A DNA stretch of 64,000 bases. Origin: Bradyrhizobium tropiciagri (GTDB taxonomy: Bacteria; Pseudomonadota; Alphaproteobacteria; Rhizobiales; Xanthobacteraceae). The stretch is taken from positions 1 through 64,000 of the forward strand of contig NZ_JAFCKH010000007.1 of NCBI RefSeq assembly GCF_018130505.1. The letters run 5' to 3'. The translations under genes and the position numbers were made by a program. This document shows positions 18,094 to 27,401 of this stretch, piece after piece; the stretch's first letter is position 1; every line of letters begins with the position of its first letter. The notes under the pieces were generated by a model. It did not search any database and was not told the origin of the DNA. It was given only the letters and a program-made list of their open reading frames with translations.

Positions 18094-18706
18094 CGGCTCC
18101 CCGTGGGGCCATGGTGGTCGCGCGCTGCAGGAATTGCGGGGAGTGGTGGCGCGGCTCGCGCGGAGCCGGACGTTCGGACGGATCGCGGCCAAGCTTGGAT
18201 TGCAGCTCGACGAGGTCGGTGAAGACGTCGGCCTGGCGGCGCAGTTCGTCGGCGATCATCGGCGGCTGGCTGGCGATGGTGGAGATCACGGTGACGCGGA
18301 CGCCGCGGCGCTGCACGGCTTCAACCAGGGAGCGGAAATCGCCGTCACCGGAGAACAGGATCATCTGGTCGATGTGCTCGGCCAGTTCCATGGCATCGAC
18401 GGCAAGCTCGATGTCCATGTTGCCCTTCACCTTGCGGCGGCCGCTGGCGTCGATGAATTCCTTGGTCGCCTTGGTGACGACGGTGTAGCCGTTGTAGTCG
18501 AGCCAATCGATCAACGGACGGATCGACGAGTACTCCTGATCCTCGATGATAGCGGTGTAGTAGAATGCGCGGAGCAGTGTGCCGCGGCCCTGGAATTCCT
18601 TCAGCAGGCGCTTGTAGTCGATGTCGAATCCCAGCGTCTTTGCGGTTGCGTAAAGATTCGCGCCATCGATGAAGAGCGCGATCTTGTTGGAAACAGGTGA
18701 CGACAT
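18074..18706 (-). CDS. NYN-domain (LabA/DUF88-like) protein, putative RNase
   Basis: The product is 210 residues with a PIN-like NYN fold. Acidic metal-binding positions are visible in ALFIDGANLY (about 10-19), KGNMDIELAVDAME (about 101-114) and LFSGDGDFRSLVEAV (about 123-137). Family members act on RNA, but the substrate here is unknown. The C-terminal tail (about 175-210) is Arg/Pro-rich and ends acidic. A TTG just before the ATG is not used. It is first in a two-gene minus-strand operon with the glycosylase. Confidence 0.88.
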   Translation of the reverse strand: MSSPVSNKIALFIDGANLYATAKTLGFDIDYKRLLKEFQGRGTLLRAFYYTAIIEDQEYSSIRPLIDWLDYNGYTVVTKATKEFIDASGRRKVKGNMDIELAVDAMELAEHIDQMILFSGDGDFRSLVEAVQRRGVRVTVISTIASQPPMIADELRRQADVFTDLVELQSKLGRDPSERPAPREPRHHSPQFLQRATTMAPRGADDDFDE

Positions 18707-19069
18707 CAAAGTGTTCTCGCGTGGTTGTTAGTGTTCTTAGCGCAGCGGCAACCGACCGCGCGCAATTTCCTTAGTTGCTGCCTAAAGTTCGGTGAATCTT
18801 TCCCCACGACAGTCACCACCGGAATTATGGTGAGGCGAGGGCAAAAAGCCCAGACTTTTGACACCGCAATGAGAGATTTACTTCTCTGGCCTGGCAACCT
18901 CGCCATGTAGCAAGCTTGCTGCCTCGACCGTCCCGCCCCCAATATACCCGGTTATCAGAGCCTGTTCGGAAGGCAAATCACAAATTTTACCTTGCGAAAC
19001 CCCATCCCGCCCTATAACTAACCCTCATAACCAACATGTTCGGTCCCTTTTACCACGGAGCGCCTCGCA
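18707..19069. other. Divergent intergenic region, NYN gene / rpoZ
   Basis: This 363-bp spacer is AT-richer than its surroundings. It holds the likely rpoZ promoter (18991-19018) and presumably the minus-strand promoter of the NYN gene. No hairpin or repeat stands out. Confidence 0.4.
18991..19018 (+). promoter_or_regulatory. Candidate rpoZ promoter
   Basis: CTTGCG (18991-18996) and TATAAC (19013-19018) are separated by 16 bp, close to the housekeeping sigma pattern of rhizobia. The ATG of rpoZ is 51 bp further on. Assigned by eye only. Confidence 0.4.
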
Positions 19070-19462
19070 ATGGCTCGCGTCACCGTCGAAGATTGCATTG
19101 ATAAGGTCGACAATCGGTTCGACCTGGTTCTGCTGGCGGCACATCGCGCCCGTATGATCTCGTCGGGTTCACAACTGACGGTTGATCGGGACAACGACAA
19201 GAATCCGGTCGTCTCGCTGCGCGAGATTGCCGACTCCACGATCTCGCCGGAAGACCTCAAAGAGGAACTCGTGCACTCCCTGCAGAAGTTCGTCGAGGTG
19301 GATGAGCCCGAGCCCGACACCGTGCCGCTGATTGGTTCCGCCGGCGCCAGCGTCGATGCCGACGACACCGAGGTCGCGGTCGAGCGGATGACCGAGGAGG
19401 AGCTGCTGAAGGGTCTCGAGGGCCTGGCGCCCCCGGAGGAGCAGCCCGAGGAAGACGAATAG
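19070..19462 (+). CDS. rpoZ: RNA polymerase omega subunit
   Basis: The product is 130 residues. Omega wraps the beta-prime C terminus and supports assembly and ppGpp binding. [20 protein letters not shown] and [12 protein letters not shown] are hallmark sequences. The C-terminal third is strongly acidic ([11 protein letters not shown] and [10 protein letters not shown]), as in other alphaproteobacteria. It has its own terminator, and rsh follows, so the ppGpp synthase and its polymerase target are neighbours. Confidence 0.96.
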   Translation: MARVTVEDCIDKVDNRFDLVLLAAHRARMISSGSQLTVDRDNDKNPVVSLREIADSTISPEDLKEELVHSLQKFVEVDEPEPDTVPLIGSAGASVDADDTEVAVERMTEEELLKGLEGLAPPEEQPEEDE

Positions 19463-19493
19463 GCTTCCAGCAAAGTTTCGCAATCAATGTGGC

Positions 19494-19528
19494 AAGGCCC
19501 GGACATCGCTCCGGGCCTTTGCTTTTGT
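19494..19528 (+). terminator. rpoZ terminator
   Basis: AAGGCCCGGA (19494-19503) pairs perfectly with TCCGGGCCTT (19510-19519) around a 6-nt loop, followed by a T-rich TGCTTTTG. A typical intrinsic terminator 31 bp after rpoZ. Confidence 0.85.
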
Positions 19529-19674
19529 TGACAATTTTGCAGTTAAGATGCGTCCTATGCAGGCGCGGGAAATTGAACGGTTCTGCTCTCGCGCGGGGTG
19601 CTGCTTCTTTCGAAGACGCACTAGATTGAGCAAGGCGGGGTCAGGGTGGCCCCGCGCGGGAGGCATCACAGTCC

Positions 19675-21966
19675 ATGGCGTATCGACGCCGCAGTTCCAG
19701 CCAGATGCAGGCTGCGACCGAGACGGTCGCGGTGGCACCGGCTTCGCCTACGACCGAAAAGCCGGCCCGGCCGCGGGCCCGGATGATGCGGCAATATGAC
19801 CTCGTCGAGCGCGTCCGCTCCTACAACCCCGACACCAACGAGGACCTGCTCAACCGCGCCTACGTCTATGCCATGAAGGCGCATGGCACCCAGACCCGCG
19901 CCTCCGGCGATCCCTTCTTCTCGCATCCGCTCGAGGTCGCGGCGATCCTCACCAACCTCAAGCTCGACGACGCCACCATCGTCGCGGCGCTGCTGCACGA
20001 CACGATCGAGGACACCGAGGCGACGCGGGCCGAGATCGACCATGTGTTCGGCCATGAGATCGGCGCGCTGGTCGAGGGCCTGACCAAGCTGAAGCGGCTC
20101 GAACTGGTCTCGCGCGAGGCCAAGCAGGCCGAGAACCTGCGCAAGCTGCTGCTCGCGATCGCCGACGACGTCCGTGTGCTGCTGATCAAGCTCGCCGACC
20201 GCCTGCACAACATGCGCACGCTGGAGTTCGTGCCGCCGGCATCGCGCCGCCGCATCGCCGACGAGACGCTCGACATCTATGCGCCGCTCGCCGGCCGCAT
20301 GGGTATGCAGGAAATGCGCGAGGAGCTCGAGGACCTGTCGTTCTTCGTGCTCGATCCGGAAGCCTATGCGGTGGTCAAGCAGCGCCTCGACGCGCTGGCC
20401 GACCGCAACCGCAATTTGATCGGCGAGATCGAAACCCAGCTCTCGAAGAACCTGCAGAAGAACGGCATCACCGCGCGCGTGGTCGGCCGCCGCAAGCAGC
20501 CGTTTTCGATCTGGACCAAGATGGAGCGCAAGTCGGTCGGCTTCGAACAGCTGTCCGACATCTACGGCTTCCGCATCATCCTCGACGACATCGGCGCCTG
20601 CTACCGCGCGCTCGGCATCGTCCACACCACCTGGCCGGTGGTGCCGGGCCGCTTCAAGGATTACATCTCGACGCCGAAGCAGAACGACTACCGCTCGATC
20701 CACACCACGGTGATCGGGCCGGGCAAGCAGCGCGTCGAGCTGCAGATCCGCACTGAGGAGATGAACCAGATCGCCGAGTTCGGCATCGCGGCCCACGCCT
20801 TCTACAAGGAAGGCATGGGCTCGCCGAACGAGCGGCTGAAGCACGAATCCAACGCGTTCGCCTGGCTGCGCCACACCATCGGCATCCTCTCCGAAAGCGC
20901 CAACCCGGAGGAATTCCTCGAGCACACCAAGCTCGAGTTGTTCCACGACCAGGTGTTCTGCTTCACGCCGAAGGGCAAGCTGATCGCGCTGCCGCGCCAG
21001 GCCACGGTGATCGACTTTGCCTATGCCGTTCACACCGACGTCGGCACCAGCGCGGTCGGCTGCAAGATCAACGGCAAGTTCGCGCCGCTGTCCTCCGAGC
21101 TGCAGAACGGCGACGAGGTCGAGGTCCTGACCTCGAAGGCGCAGTCGGCGCCGCCGTCGGCCTGGGAGGCGCTCGCCGTCACCGGCAAGGCGCGCGCCGC
21201 GATCCGCCGCGCCACCCGCAACGCGGTGCGCGACCAGTATGCCGGCCTCGGCCGCCGCATCGTCGATCGCCTGTTTCACCGCGCCAAGATCGAATATGCC
21301 GACGACAAGCTGAAGGGCGCGCTGCCGCGGCTGGCGCGCACCTCGATCGAGGACGTGATGGCCTCGGTCGGGCGCGGCGAGATCAAGGCCTCCGACGTCG
21401 CGCGGGCGATGTACCCCGACTACAAGGAAGAGCGGCTGGTGCGCTACGGCGCCAAGAAGGGCGTCGCCGCCAAGCTGAAGCCGGATGCCGCGCCGCATCC
21501 GACTCGTGTCGCGACGGTCATCCCGGTGCGCGGCATCAATTCCGACCTGCCGGTGAAGTTCGCGCCGAACGGCGGTGCGGTGCCGGGCGACCGCATCGTC
21601 GGCATCGTCACGCCGGGCGAGGGGATCACGATCTATCCGATCCAGTCGCCGGCGCTGAAGGATTTCGAGGAGGAGCCGGAGCGCTGGCTCGACGTGCGCT
21701 GGGACATCGACGAGACCATGCCGCAGCGCTTCCCGGCGCGGATCCTGGTGCACAATGTCAACGAGCCCGGCAGTCTCGCCCAGATCGCCACCGTGATCGC
21801 CGAGCATGACGGCAATATCGACAACATCCACATGTCGCGCCGCTCGCCCGACTTCACCGAGCTGACCATCGATCTTGAGGTCTATGACCTCAAGCATCTC
21901 AGCGCTATCATCGCGCAGCTGCGCGCCAAGGCCGTCGTCGCACGCGTCGAACGCGTCAATGGATGA
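19675..21966 (+). CDS. rsh: Bifunctional (p)ppGpp synthase/hydrolase (RSH)
   Basis: This 763-residue enzyme makes and degrades ppGpp, controlling the stringent response. The HD hydrolase domain is intact (HPLEVA near 83, LLHDTIEDT near 105). The synthetase has LSDIYGFRIIL (near 296) and PKQNDYRSIHTTV. TGS (IALPRQATVIDFAYAVHTDVG) and a C-terminal ACT domain (NEPGSLAQIATVIAEHDGNI) follow. An intact hydrolase half fits the single Rel/SpoT enzyme of alphaproteobacteria. The first 35 residues are poorly conserved, so a start at the Met of MRQYDLVERV is possible. Confidence 0.95.
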   Translation: MAYRRRSSSQMQAATETVAVAPASPTTEKPARPRARMMRQYDLVERVRSYNPDTNEDLLNRAYVYAMKAHGTQTRASGDPFFSHPLEVAAILTNLKLDDATIVAALLHDTIEDTEATRAEIDHVFGHEIGALVEGLTKLKRLELVSREAKQAENLRKLLLAIADDVRVLLIKLADRLHNMRTLEFVPPASRRRIADETLDIYAPLAGRMGMQEMREELEDLSFFVLDPEAYAVVKQRLDALADRNRNLIGEIETQLSKNLQKNGITARVVGRRKQPFSIWTKMERKSVGFEQLSDIYGFRIILDDIGACYRALGIVHTTWPVVPGRFKDYISTPKQNDYRSIHTTVIGPGKQRVELQIRTEEMNQIAEFGIAAHAFYKEGMGSPNERLKHESNAFAWLRHTIGILSESANPEEFLEHTKLELFHDQVFCFTPKGKLIALPRQATVIDFAYAVHTDVGTSAVGCKINGKFAPLSSELQNGDEVEVLTSKAQSAPPSAWEALAVTGKARAAIRRATRNAVRDQYAGLGRRIVDRLFHRAKIEYADDKLKGALPRLARTSIEDVMASVGRGEIKASDVARAMYPDYKEERLVRYGAKKGVAAKLKPDAAPHPTRVATVIPVRGINSDLPVKFAPNGGAVPGDRIVGIVTPGEGITIYPIQSPALKDFEEEPERWLDVRWDIDETMPQRFPARILVHNVNEPGSLAQIATVIAEHDGNIDNIHMSRRSPDFTELTIDLEVYDLKHLSAIIAQLRAKAVVARVERVNG

Positions 21967-21986
21967 TGTCCCTGGGGTGATTTCTC

Positions 21987-22059
21987 GTCGTTGCCGGGCT
22001 TGACCCGGCAACCCATCTTTTCGAGAAGATGGATGCGCGGGTCGAGCCCGCGCATGACA
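21987..22059. repeat. Intergenic palindrome, TTGCCGGGCTTGACCCGGCAA family
   Basis: Two nested inverted repeats, TTGCCGGG/CCCGGCAA and GCGCGGGT/GCCCGCGC, are joined by a third arm, CATCTTTTCGAGAAGATG. The whole can fold into a branched RNA between rsh and pdxJ. It has the form of a rhizobial REP element. Confidence 0.75.
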
Positions 22060-22075
22060 CGTTAGGGGTCAGAGA

Positions 22076-22849
22076 ATGTCCAAAACTCCTCCGCTGCGCC
22101 TCGGCGTCAATGTCGATCACGTCGCGACCCTGCGCAACGCGCGGGGCGGGGCACGGCCCGATCCGGTGCGGCTGGCGCTGGCCGCGATCGCGGCGGGCGC
22201 CGACGGCATCACCGCGCATCTGCGTGAGGATCGCCGCCATATCCGCGACGAGGACATGGCGCGCCTCAAGGCCGAGATCTCCAAGCCGCTGAATTTCGAG
22301 ATGGCGGCGACCGACGACATGCTGCGGATTTCGCTGGCGACCAAGCCGCACGCGGTATGCCTGGTGCCGGAGCGGCGCCAGGAGCTCACCACCGAGGGCG
22401 GCCTCGACGTCGTCGGCCAGCACAATGCGCTGGCGCCGTTCATCGCCCGCCTCAGCGACGCCGGCATCCGAGTTTCGCTGTTCATCGCCGCCGATCCCAG
22501 GCAGATCGAGATGGCCGCCAAATTGAAGGCGCCGGTGATCGAGATCCATACCGGCGGCTGGTGCGATGCGGTGGTCGACGGCCACAAGGACAAGGCCGAT
22601 GCCGAATGGAAGCGCATCGTCGACGGCACGAGGCTGGCGCATGCGGCCGGGCTCGAGGTCCATGCCGGCCACGGCCTCGACTATGAGACATCAGAGACGA
22701 TTTCGGCGCTGCCGGAGATTCGCGAGCTCAACATCGGCTACTTCATGATGGGCGAGGCGCTGTTCGTCGGCATAGCCGAGACCGTGCGCGGCATGCGGGC
22801 AGCGATGGATCGCGGCCGCGCCAAGTTGCAAGGTACCTCCGTCGCATGA
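22076..22849 (+). CDS. pdxJ: Pyridoxine 5'-phosphate synthase
   Basis: PdxJ condenses 1-deoxyxylulose 5-phosphate with 3-amino-2-oxopropyl phosphate, the last ring-forming step of vitamin B6 synthesis. The 257 residues form a TIM barrel with the signature [17 protein letters not shown] near the N terminus. [30 protein letters not shown] and [14 protein letters not shown] supply phosphate and active-site residues. The stop overlaps the acpS start (ATGA), so the two are translationally coupled. Confidence 0.96.
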   Translation: MSKTPPLRLGVNVDHVATLRNARGGARPDPVRLALAAIAAGADGITAHLREDRRHIRDEDMARLKAEISKPLNFEMAATDDMLRISLATKPHAVCLVPERRQELTTEGGLDVVGQHNALAPFIARLSDAGIRVSLFIAADPRQIEMAAKLKAPVIEIHTGGWCDAVVDGHKDKADAEWKRIVDGTRLAHAAGLEVHAGHGLDYETSETISALPEIRELNIGYFMMGEALFVGIAETVRGMRAAMDRGRAKLQGTSVA

Positions 22850-23262
22850 TCATCGGCATCGGCTCCGACCTGATCGACATCACCCGCGTCGCCAAGGTGA
22901 TCGACCGCCATGGCGAGCGCTTCCTGGATCGCATCTTCACCGAGGCCGAGCGCGCCAAGGCGATGCGCCGCGCCAACAACGAGAAGATGGTGGTCGCCAC
23001 CTACGCCAAGCGCTTCGCGGCCAAGGAGGCCTGTTCCAAGGCGCTCGGCACCGGTATCCGGCGCGGGGTGTGGTGGAAGGACATGGGCGTCGTCAACCTG
23101 CCGGGCGGACGGCCGACCATGCGGCTGACCGGTGGAGCCCTCGCACGGCTGCAGGAACTCACCCCCGCGGGGATGGAGGCCCGGATCGACCTCTCGATCA
23201 CGGATGACTGGCCGCTGGCGCAGGCCTTCGTCATCATTTCGGCCGTCACCCCTGCTAAATGA
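22846..23262 (+). CDS. acpS: Holo-[acyl-carrier-protein] synthase
   Basis: AcpS transfers 4'-phosphopantetheine from CoA to ACP. The product is 138 residues with the Mg-binding [15 protein letters not shown] at the N terminus and [15 protein letters not shown] in the core, both diagnostic. It overlaps pdxJ by four bases. The next gene, lepB, follows after a 289-bp spacer with a candidate promoter. Confidence 0.96.
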   Translation: MIIGIGSDLIDITRVAKVIDRHGERFLDRIFTEAERAKAMRRANNEKMVVATYAKRFAAKEACSKALGTGIRRGVWWKDMGVVNLPGGRPTMRLTGGALARLQELTPAGMEARIDLSITDDWPLAQAFVIISAVTPAK

Positions 23263-23355
23263 GTCGGGTCGTCCCGCGGTCTCGCCTGAAAACTTTAGAA
23301 AACTAAAAAATCCTTGTTACTTCAATGGATTGCGAAGTTTTGAGGCGGCGATTGA

Positions 23356-23384
23356 TTGCACCCTCGCGAACAACCGTCTAAAAC
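23356..23384 (+). promoter_or_regulatory. Candidate promoter of the lepB-rnc-era operon
   Basis: TTGCAC (23356-23361) and TAAAAC (23379-23384) are spaced 17 bp apart in the 289-bp acpS-lepB spacer, which would give a leader of about 160 nt. Pattern match by eye. Confidence 0.4.
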
Positions 23385-23551
23385 GCCGCAGGGATAGACA
23401 TCGAGCGAGACGCGAATTCCGGGTTTTGGCCGGAATTTGCCCTCAAGATCAGAATTCAAGGCCATTTTCCTCACGCGAAGGCCGAACGCTTCGCGTGGTG
23501 AGAACGTTCTGCCACCGCGCGGGCTCGGGGCCTGCGGGAATTGGGATAGCA

Positions 23552-24310
23552 ATGAGCGCGACCACCGGGACCAAATCTGAAAGCGGCTTGGGCGAAACCA
23601 TCCGCGTCGTCATCCATGCCCTTTTGATCGCGTTGGTGATCCGGACCTTCCTGTTTCAGCCGTTCAACATCCCCTCGGGATCGATGAAGGCGACACTGCT
23701 GGTCGGCGACTATCTCTTTGTTTCGAAATACTCCTACGGCTACAGCCACTATTCGATCCCGCTGTCGCCGCCGCTGTTTTCGGGGCGCATTTTCGGCTCC
23801 AACCCGAACCGCGGCGATATCGTCGTGTTCCGCCTGCCGAAGGACGACACCACCGACTACATCAAGCGCGTGATCGGCCTGCCGGGCGACCGCATCCAGA
23901 TGAAGGAGGGGCTGCTCTACATCAACGACATCCCGGTCAAGCGCGAGCGCGTCAGCGACTTCGTCGGCGAGGATCCCTGCGGCTCGGACGCCGTCGCCAA
24001 GGTCAAGCGCTGGAAGGAGACGCTGCCGAACGGCGTCAGCTATGAGACGCTCGATTGCGTCGACAACGGCTTCTACGACAACACCAACGTTTATACCGTG
24101 CCCGAAGGCCATTTCTTCATGATGGGCGACAACCGCGACAATTCGACCGACAGCCGGGTGCTGTCGGCGGTCGGCTACGTGCCGCTCGAGAACGTCATCG
24201 GCCGGGCCCAGATGATCTTCTTCTCGATTGCCGAGGGCGAGCAGGCCTGGATGTTCTGGCGCTGGCCCACCGCGGTGCGGTGGAATCGCCTATTCTCCAT
24301 CGTGCGATGA
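23552..24310 (+). CDS. lepB: Signal peptidase I
   Basis: LepB is an inner-membrane Ser/Lys protease that removes signal peptides from Sec- and Tat-exported proteins. One membrane span (about 17-35) precedes FQPFNIPSGSMKATL, with catalytic Ser44. The general base is Lys105 in DYIKRVIGLPGD. GHFFMMGDNRDNSTDSR is the conserved box E. The frame is open upstream to 23132, but the ATG at 23552 places the span correctly for the family. The product has 252 residues. It overlaps rnc by ATGA. Confidence 0.95.
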   Translation: MSATTGTKSESGLGETIRVVIHALLIALVIRTFLFQPFNIPSGSMKATLLVGDYLFVSKYSYGYSHYSIPLSPPLFSGRIFGSNPNRGDIVVFRLPKDDTTDYIKRVIGLPGDRIQMKEGLLYINDIPVKRERVSDFVGEDPCGSDAVAKVKRWKETLPNGVSYETLDCVDNGFYDNTNVYTVPEGHFFMMGDNRDNSTDSRVLSAVGYVPLENVIGRAQMIFFSIAEGEQAWMFWRWPTAVRWNRLFSIVR

Positions 24311-25128
24311 TCGACGAGACGACCGCCATCGAGAACCAACCGCCGCCCGGCGAGCCGAGCCAGACCTCTGACGCCGGTGGCATGCCTGCGCCCAAAAAGC
24401 GGCGCAGCAAGGCCGCCAAGGTCGCGGAGGAGAAGGCCGCGATCGCCGGGACCGAGGCGCGCCTGGGCTACAGCTTTTCCGATCCGGCGCTGCTGACCAC
24501 CGCGTTCACCCACGTCTCCGCGCTCAAGCCGGCCAGCCGCAACCGCGCCGACAGCTACCAGCGGCTGGAATTCCTCGGCGACCACGTGCTCGGCCTGATC
24601 GTCTCGGACATGCTGTTCCGGGCGTTTCCGAAGGCCGACGAGGGCGAATTGTCGAAGCGGCTCGCCGACCTCGTGCGCAAGGAAAGCTGCGCCGACGTCG
24701 CCAAGTCGCTCGGGCTGCTCGACGACATCAAGCTCGGCATGGTCAAGGCGGTGGAGGGCGCGCGCCTGCGCAAATCCGTGCTCGGCGACATCTGCGAGGC
24801 GGTGATCGGGGCGATCTATCTGGACGGCGGCGTCGAGGCCGCGCGCCAGTTCGTCGAGCGCAACTGGACCGAGCGGATGAACAAGCCGCGCCGGCCGCTG
24901 CGCGATCCCAAGACCGTGTTGCAGGAATGGGCGCAGGGCAAGGGACTGCCGACGCCGGTCTATCGCGAGGTCGAGCGCACAGGGCCGCACCATGATCCGC
25001 AATTCCGCGTCGCCGTCGACCTGCCGGGCCTCGAGTCCGCCGAGGGTCTCGGCGGCAACAAGCGCGCGGCCGAAAAGGCAGCGGCATCCGTGATGATCGA
25101 GCGTGAAGGCGTCGGCACCCATGACTGA
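24307..25128 (+). CDS. rnc: Ribonuclease III
   Basis: RNase III cuts double-stranded RNA in rRNA maturation and mRNA control. The product has 273 residues. An Ala/Lys-rich extension of about 50 residues precedes the endonuclease domain (YQRLEFLGDHVLGLIVSDML and LGDICEAVIGAIYLDGG, which supply metal ligands). The dsRNA-binding domain follows (DPKTVLQEWAQGKGLPTPVY, then GGNKRAAEKAAASVM). His replaces the more common Arg/Ser after FLGD. The start is the ATG at 24307, coupled to lepB; the N-terminal extension could begin later. Confidence 0.95.
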   Translation: MIDETTAIENQPPPGEPSQTSDAGGMPAPKKRRSKAAKVAEEKAAIAGTEARLGYSFSDPALLTTAFTHVSALKPASRNRADSYQRLEFLGDHVLGLIVSDMLFRAFPKADEGELSKRLADLVRKESCADVAKSLGLLDDIKLGMVKAVEGARLRKSVLGDICEAVIGAIYLDGGVEAARQFVERNWTERMNKPRRPLRDPKTVLQEWAQGKGLPTPVYREVERTGPHHDPQFRVAVDLPGLESAEGLGGNKRAAEKAAASVMIEREGVGTHD

Positions 25129-26041
25129 CGTGAAAGGGCAGCCGGACGCGACGCGCTGCGGCTTCGTCGCGCTGATCGGGGCGCCCAATGTCGGCAAATC
25201 GACGCTGGTCAACGCGCTGGTCGGCTCCAAGGTCACGATCGTCTCGCGCAAGGTGCAGACCACGCGCGCGCTGATCCGCGGCATCGTCATCGAAGGCAGC
25301 GCGCAGATCATCCTTGTCGACACGCCCGGCATCTTCGCGCCGCGGCGCAGGCTCGACCGCGCCATGGTGTCGACCGCCTGGAGCGGCGCCCATGACGCCG
25401 ATCTCGTCTGCGTGCTGATCGATGCAAAAGCCGGACTCGACGAGGAGGCGCAGGCGATTCTCGCCAAGCTCGAATCCGTCGCGCATCCGAAGATCCTGGT
25501 GCTGAACAAGGTCGACCTCGTGCAGCGCGAGAAACTGCTGGCGCTGGCGCAGGCCGCCAATGAGCGGATGCGCTTCGAGCACACCTTCATGATCTCGGCG
25601 CTGTCGGGTGACGGCGTCGACGATCTCAGGCGGACGCTGGCGCAGATGGTGCCGGAGGGGCCGTTCCACTATCCCGAGGACCAGATGTCGGACGCGCCGA
25701 TGCGGCATCTGGCGGCCGAGATCACCCGCGAGAAGATCTACGGCCATCTGCATCAGGAGCTGCCGTACCAGTCGACGGTCGAGACCGACAGCTGGACCGA
25801 CCGCAAGGACAAGTCGATCCGCATCGAGCAGACGATCTATGTCGAGCGCGAGAGCCAGCGCAAGATCGTGCTCGGCAAGGGCGGCGCCACCATCAAGTCG
25901 ATCGGCGCGCAGGCCCGTGCCGAGCTCGCGGAGATCATGGGCGTGCCGGTGCATCTGTTCCTGTTCGTCAAGGTGCGTGAGAACTGGGGCGATGACCCGG
26001 ACCGCTATCGCGAGATGGGACTGGAATTCCCCAAGGAATAG
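25121..26041 (+). CDS. era: GTPase Era
   Basis: Era is a GTPase in 16S rRNA processing and 30S assembly. The product has 306 residues. GTP motifs: GAPNVGKST (G1, near residue 17), the T of VQTTRA (G2), DTPG (G3), NKVD (G4) and ISALSG (G5). A KH domain with VLGKGGATIKSIGAQAR lies near 248. The ATG at 25121 overlaps the rnc end by 8 bp; the six extra upstream codons are not needed. lepB, rnc and era form one operon. Confidence 0.96.
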   Translation: MTDVKGQPDATRCGFVALIGAPNVGKSTLVNALVGSKVTIVSRKVQTTRALIRGIVIEGSAQIILVDTPGIFAPRRRLDRAMVSTAWSGAHDADLVCVLIDAKAGLDEEAQAILAKLESVAHPKILVLNKVDLVQREKLLALAQAANERMRFEHTFMISALSGDGVDDLRRTLAQMVPEGPFHYPEDQMSDAPMRHLAAEITREKIYGHLHQELPYQSTVETDSWTDRKDKSIRIEQTIYVERESQRKIVLGKGGATIKSIGAQARAELAEIMGVPVHLFLFVKVRENWGDDPDRYREMGLEFPKE

Positions 26042-26055
26042 AGTCGGCGTTTGCG

Positions 26056-26436
26056 ATGAACGTGCCCAGAAACGTGCTGTGGTTTGAAATCCTGCTCTAT
26101 CTCTCGCTGACGCTGGATGCGCTCTCGGTGGCGTTCCAGGATCGCACGCCGCAAGGCGAGATGAGCGAGCAGATGGTCATGGTGGCGACGCTGATGGCCG
26201 GCGGGATGATCCTGCTGCTGATGTACTTCGTCTTTCTGGCCGCGCAGCACCGCAAGAACTGGCCGCGCTGGGCGCTGGCGGCGGCTTTGGTGCTGTCGGT
26301 GATCTCGCTGATCCAGGTGATCGGCGACCGCGGGCTGGAGCTCGACAGCGGCATCGAGGTGGTGTCCTGCATCCTGACCACGGCCGGGCTGTATTTCTCC
26401 TTCACCGGCGATGCGCACGGCTGGTTCGACGCCTAG
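26056..26436 (+). CDS. Small membrane protein of unknown function
   Basis: The product has 126 residues with four likely membrane spans: about 8-26, 44-66 (MVATLMAGGMILLLMYFVF), 76-93 and 100-118. The start is 14 bp after era, so it may read through from the operon. It resembles small four-span hypotheticals of rhizobia. No functional motif is visible. Confidence 0.65.
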   Translation: MNVPRNVLWFEILLYLSLTLDALSVAFQDRTPQGEMSEQMVMVATLMAGGMILLLMYFVFLAAQHRKNWPRWALAAALVLSVISLIQVIGDRGLELDSGIEVVSCILTTAGLYFSFTGDAHGWFDA

Positions 26437-26439
26437 ATT

Positions 26440-26562
26440 CGTAGGGTGGCAAAGGCGCGTTGGCGCCGTGTCCACCACCACGAGCAGCGCAGGAAGTGGT
26501 GGGCACGCGGAGCCTGTCATCGGGCGAGCGTTCGCGCGACCCGGTGGCTTTGCCCACCCACC
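26440..26562. repeat. Intergenic repeat, GTAGGGTGG family (long copy)
   Basis: The element opens CGTAGGGTGGCAAAGGCGCG and closes TTTGCCCACCCACC, with an internal TGGTGGGC/GTGTCCACCA pair. It is related to 17377-17424 but interrupted by 50-60 bp. It fills the spacer before recO. Confidence 0.65.
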
Positions 26563-26579
26563 ATGATACGATCTCAATC

Positions 26580-27329
26580 ATGGAATGGACCGACGAAGGC
26601 ATCGTGCTGGGCGTGCGGCGGCATGGCGAATCTTCCGCCATCGTCGAACTGCTGACGCGCGAGCATGGCCGCCATCTCGGCCTCGTGCGCGGCGGCGCCA
26701 GCTCGCGAATGCGGCCGCTGCTGCAGCCGGGCAACAGCGTCACCGCGGTGTGGCGGGCGCGGCTCGACGAGCATCTCGGCATGTACACGCTGGAGGGGAC
26801 GCGGCTGCGCGCGGCGTCGCTGCTCGCCGCCTCGCACGCGGTGTACGGCGTGACGCATCTCGCGGCGCTGGCGCGGCTGCTGCCGGAGCGCGATCCGCAT
26901 GAGGACATCTACGAGATGCTGCAATGGACGCTCGACGATTTCGAGGATGCCGGCGTCGCCGCCGTGCATCTGATCCGCTTCGAGCTGGCGATGCTGACCG
27001 AGCTCGGTTTCGGGCTCGATCTCGAAAACTGCGCCGCAACCGGCGCGACCAGCGACCTGATCTACGTCTCGCCGAAATCCGGCGGTGCGGTGTCGCGCGC
27101 CGCCGGCGCGCCCTGGGCCGACCGGCTGCTGCCACTGCCGGCGTTCCTGCGCGACGGCGAGGTGGTCGCCAACAGCCTGTCGGAGCAGGATTTGCGCGAC
27201 GGCTTCCAGATCACCGGCCTGTTTTTGCTCCGCCACGTGCTGGAGCCGCGCGGCCAGGGCCACTCCGACGCGCGTGACGGATTTATCAACGCCGTGACCA
27301 GGCGGCGGAGCCGCACGGCGGTTCCGTAG
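26580..27329 (+). CDS. recO: DNA repair protein RecO
   Basis: RecO helps RecR load RecA on SSB-coated single-stranded DNA in RecF-pathway repair. The product has 249 residues. The OB-fold N terminus [20 protein letters not shown] is followed by [14 protein letters not shown] and a helical C terminus with [22 protein letters not shown]. The zinc site is incomplete (single Cys), as usual in alphaproteobacteria. The upstream extension to 26460 lies in the repeat and is unlikely to be translated. Confidence 0.93.
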   Translation: MEWTDEGIVLGVRRHGESSAIVELLTREHGRHLGLVRGGASSRMRPLLQPGNSVTAVWRARLDEHLGMYTLEGTRLRAASLLAASHAVYGVTHLAALARLLPERDPHEDIYEMLQWTLDDFEDAGVAAVHLIRFELAMLTELGFGLDLENCAATGATSDLIYVSPKSGGAVSRAAGAPWADRLLPLPAFLRDGEVVANSLSEQDLRDGFQITGLFLLRHVLEPRGQGHSDARDGFINAVTRRRSRTAVP

Positions 27330-27401
27330 GCCCGATTCGGGGCCTAAATTGCCGGTGATTCGCGTCTTGCCCGATTCACCGTCTCGGTTTAACGCCTGCC
27401 C

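Noticed and set aside
19666-22011. 781-residue minus-strand frame opposite rsh
   Set aside because: GC-rich third positions open antisense frames; the plus-strand RSH domains are complete.
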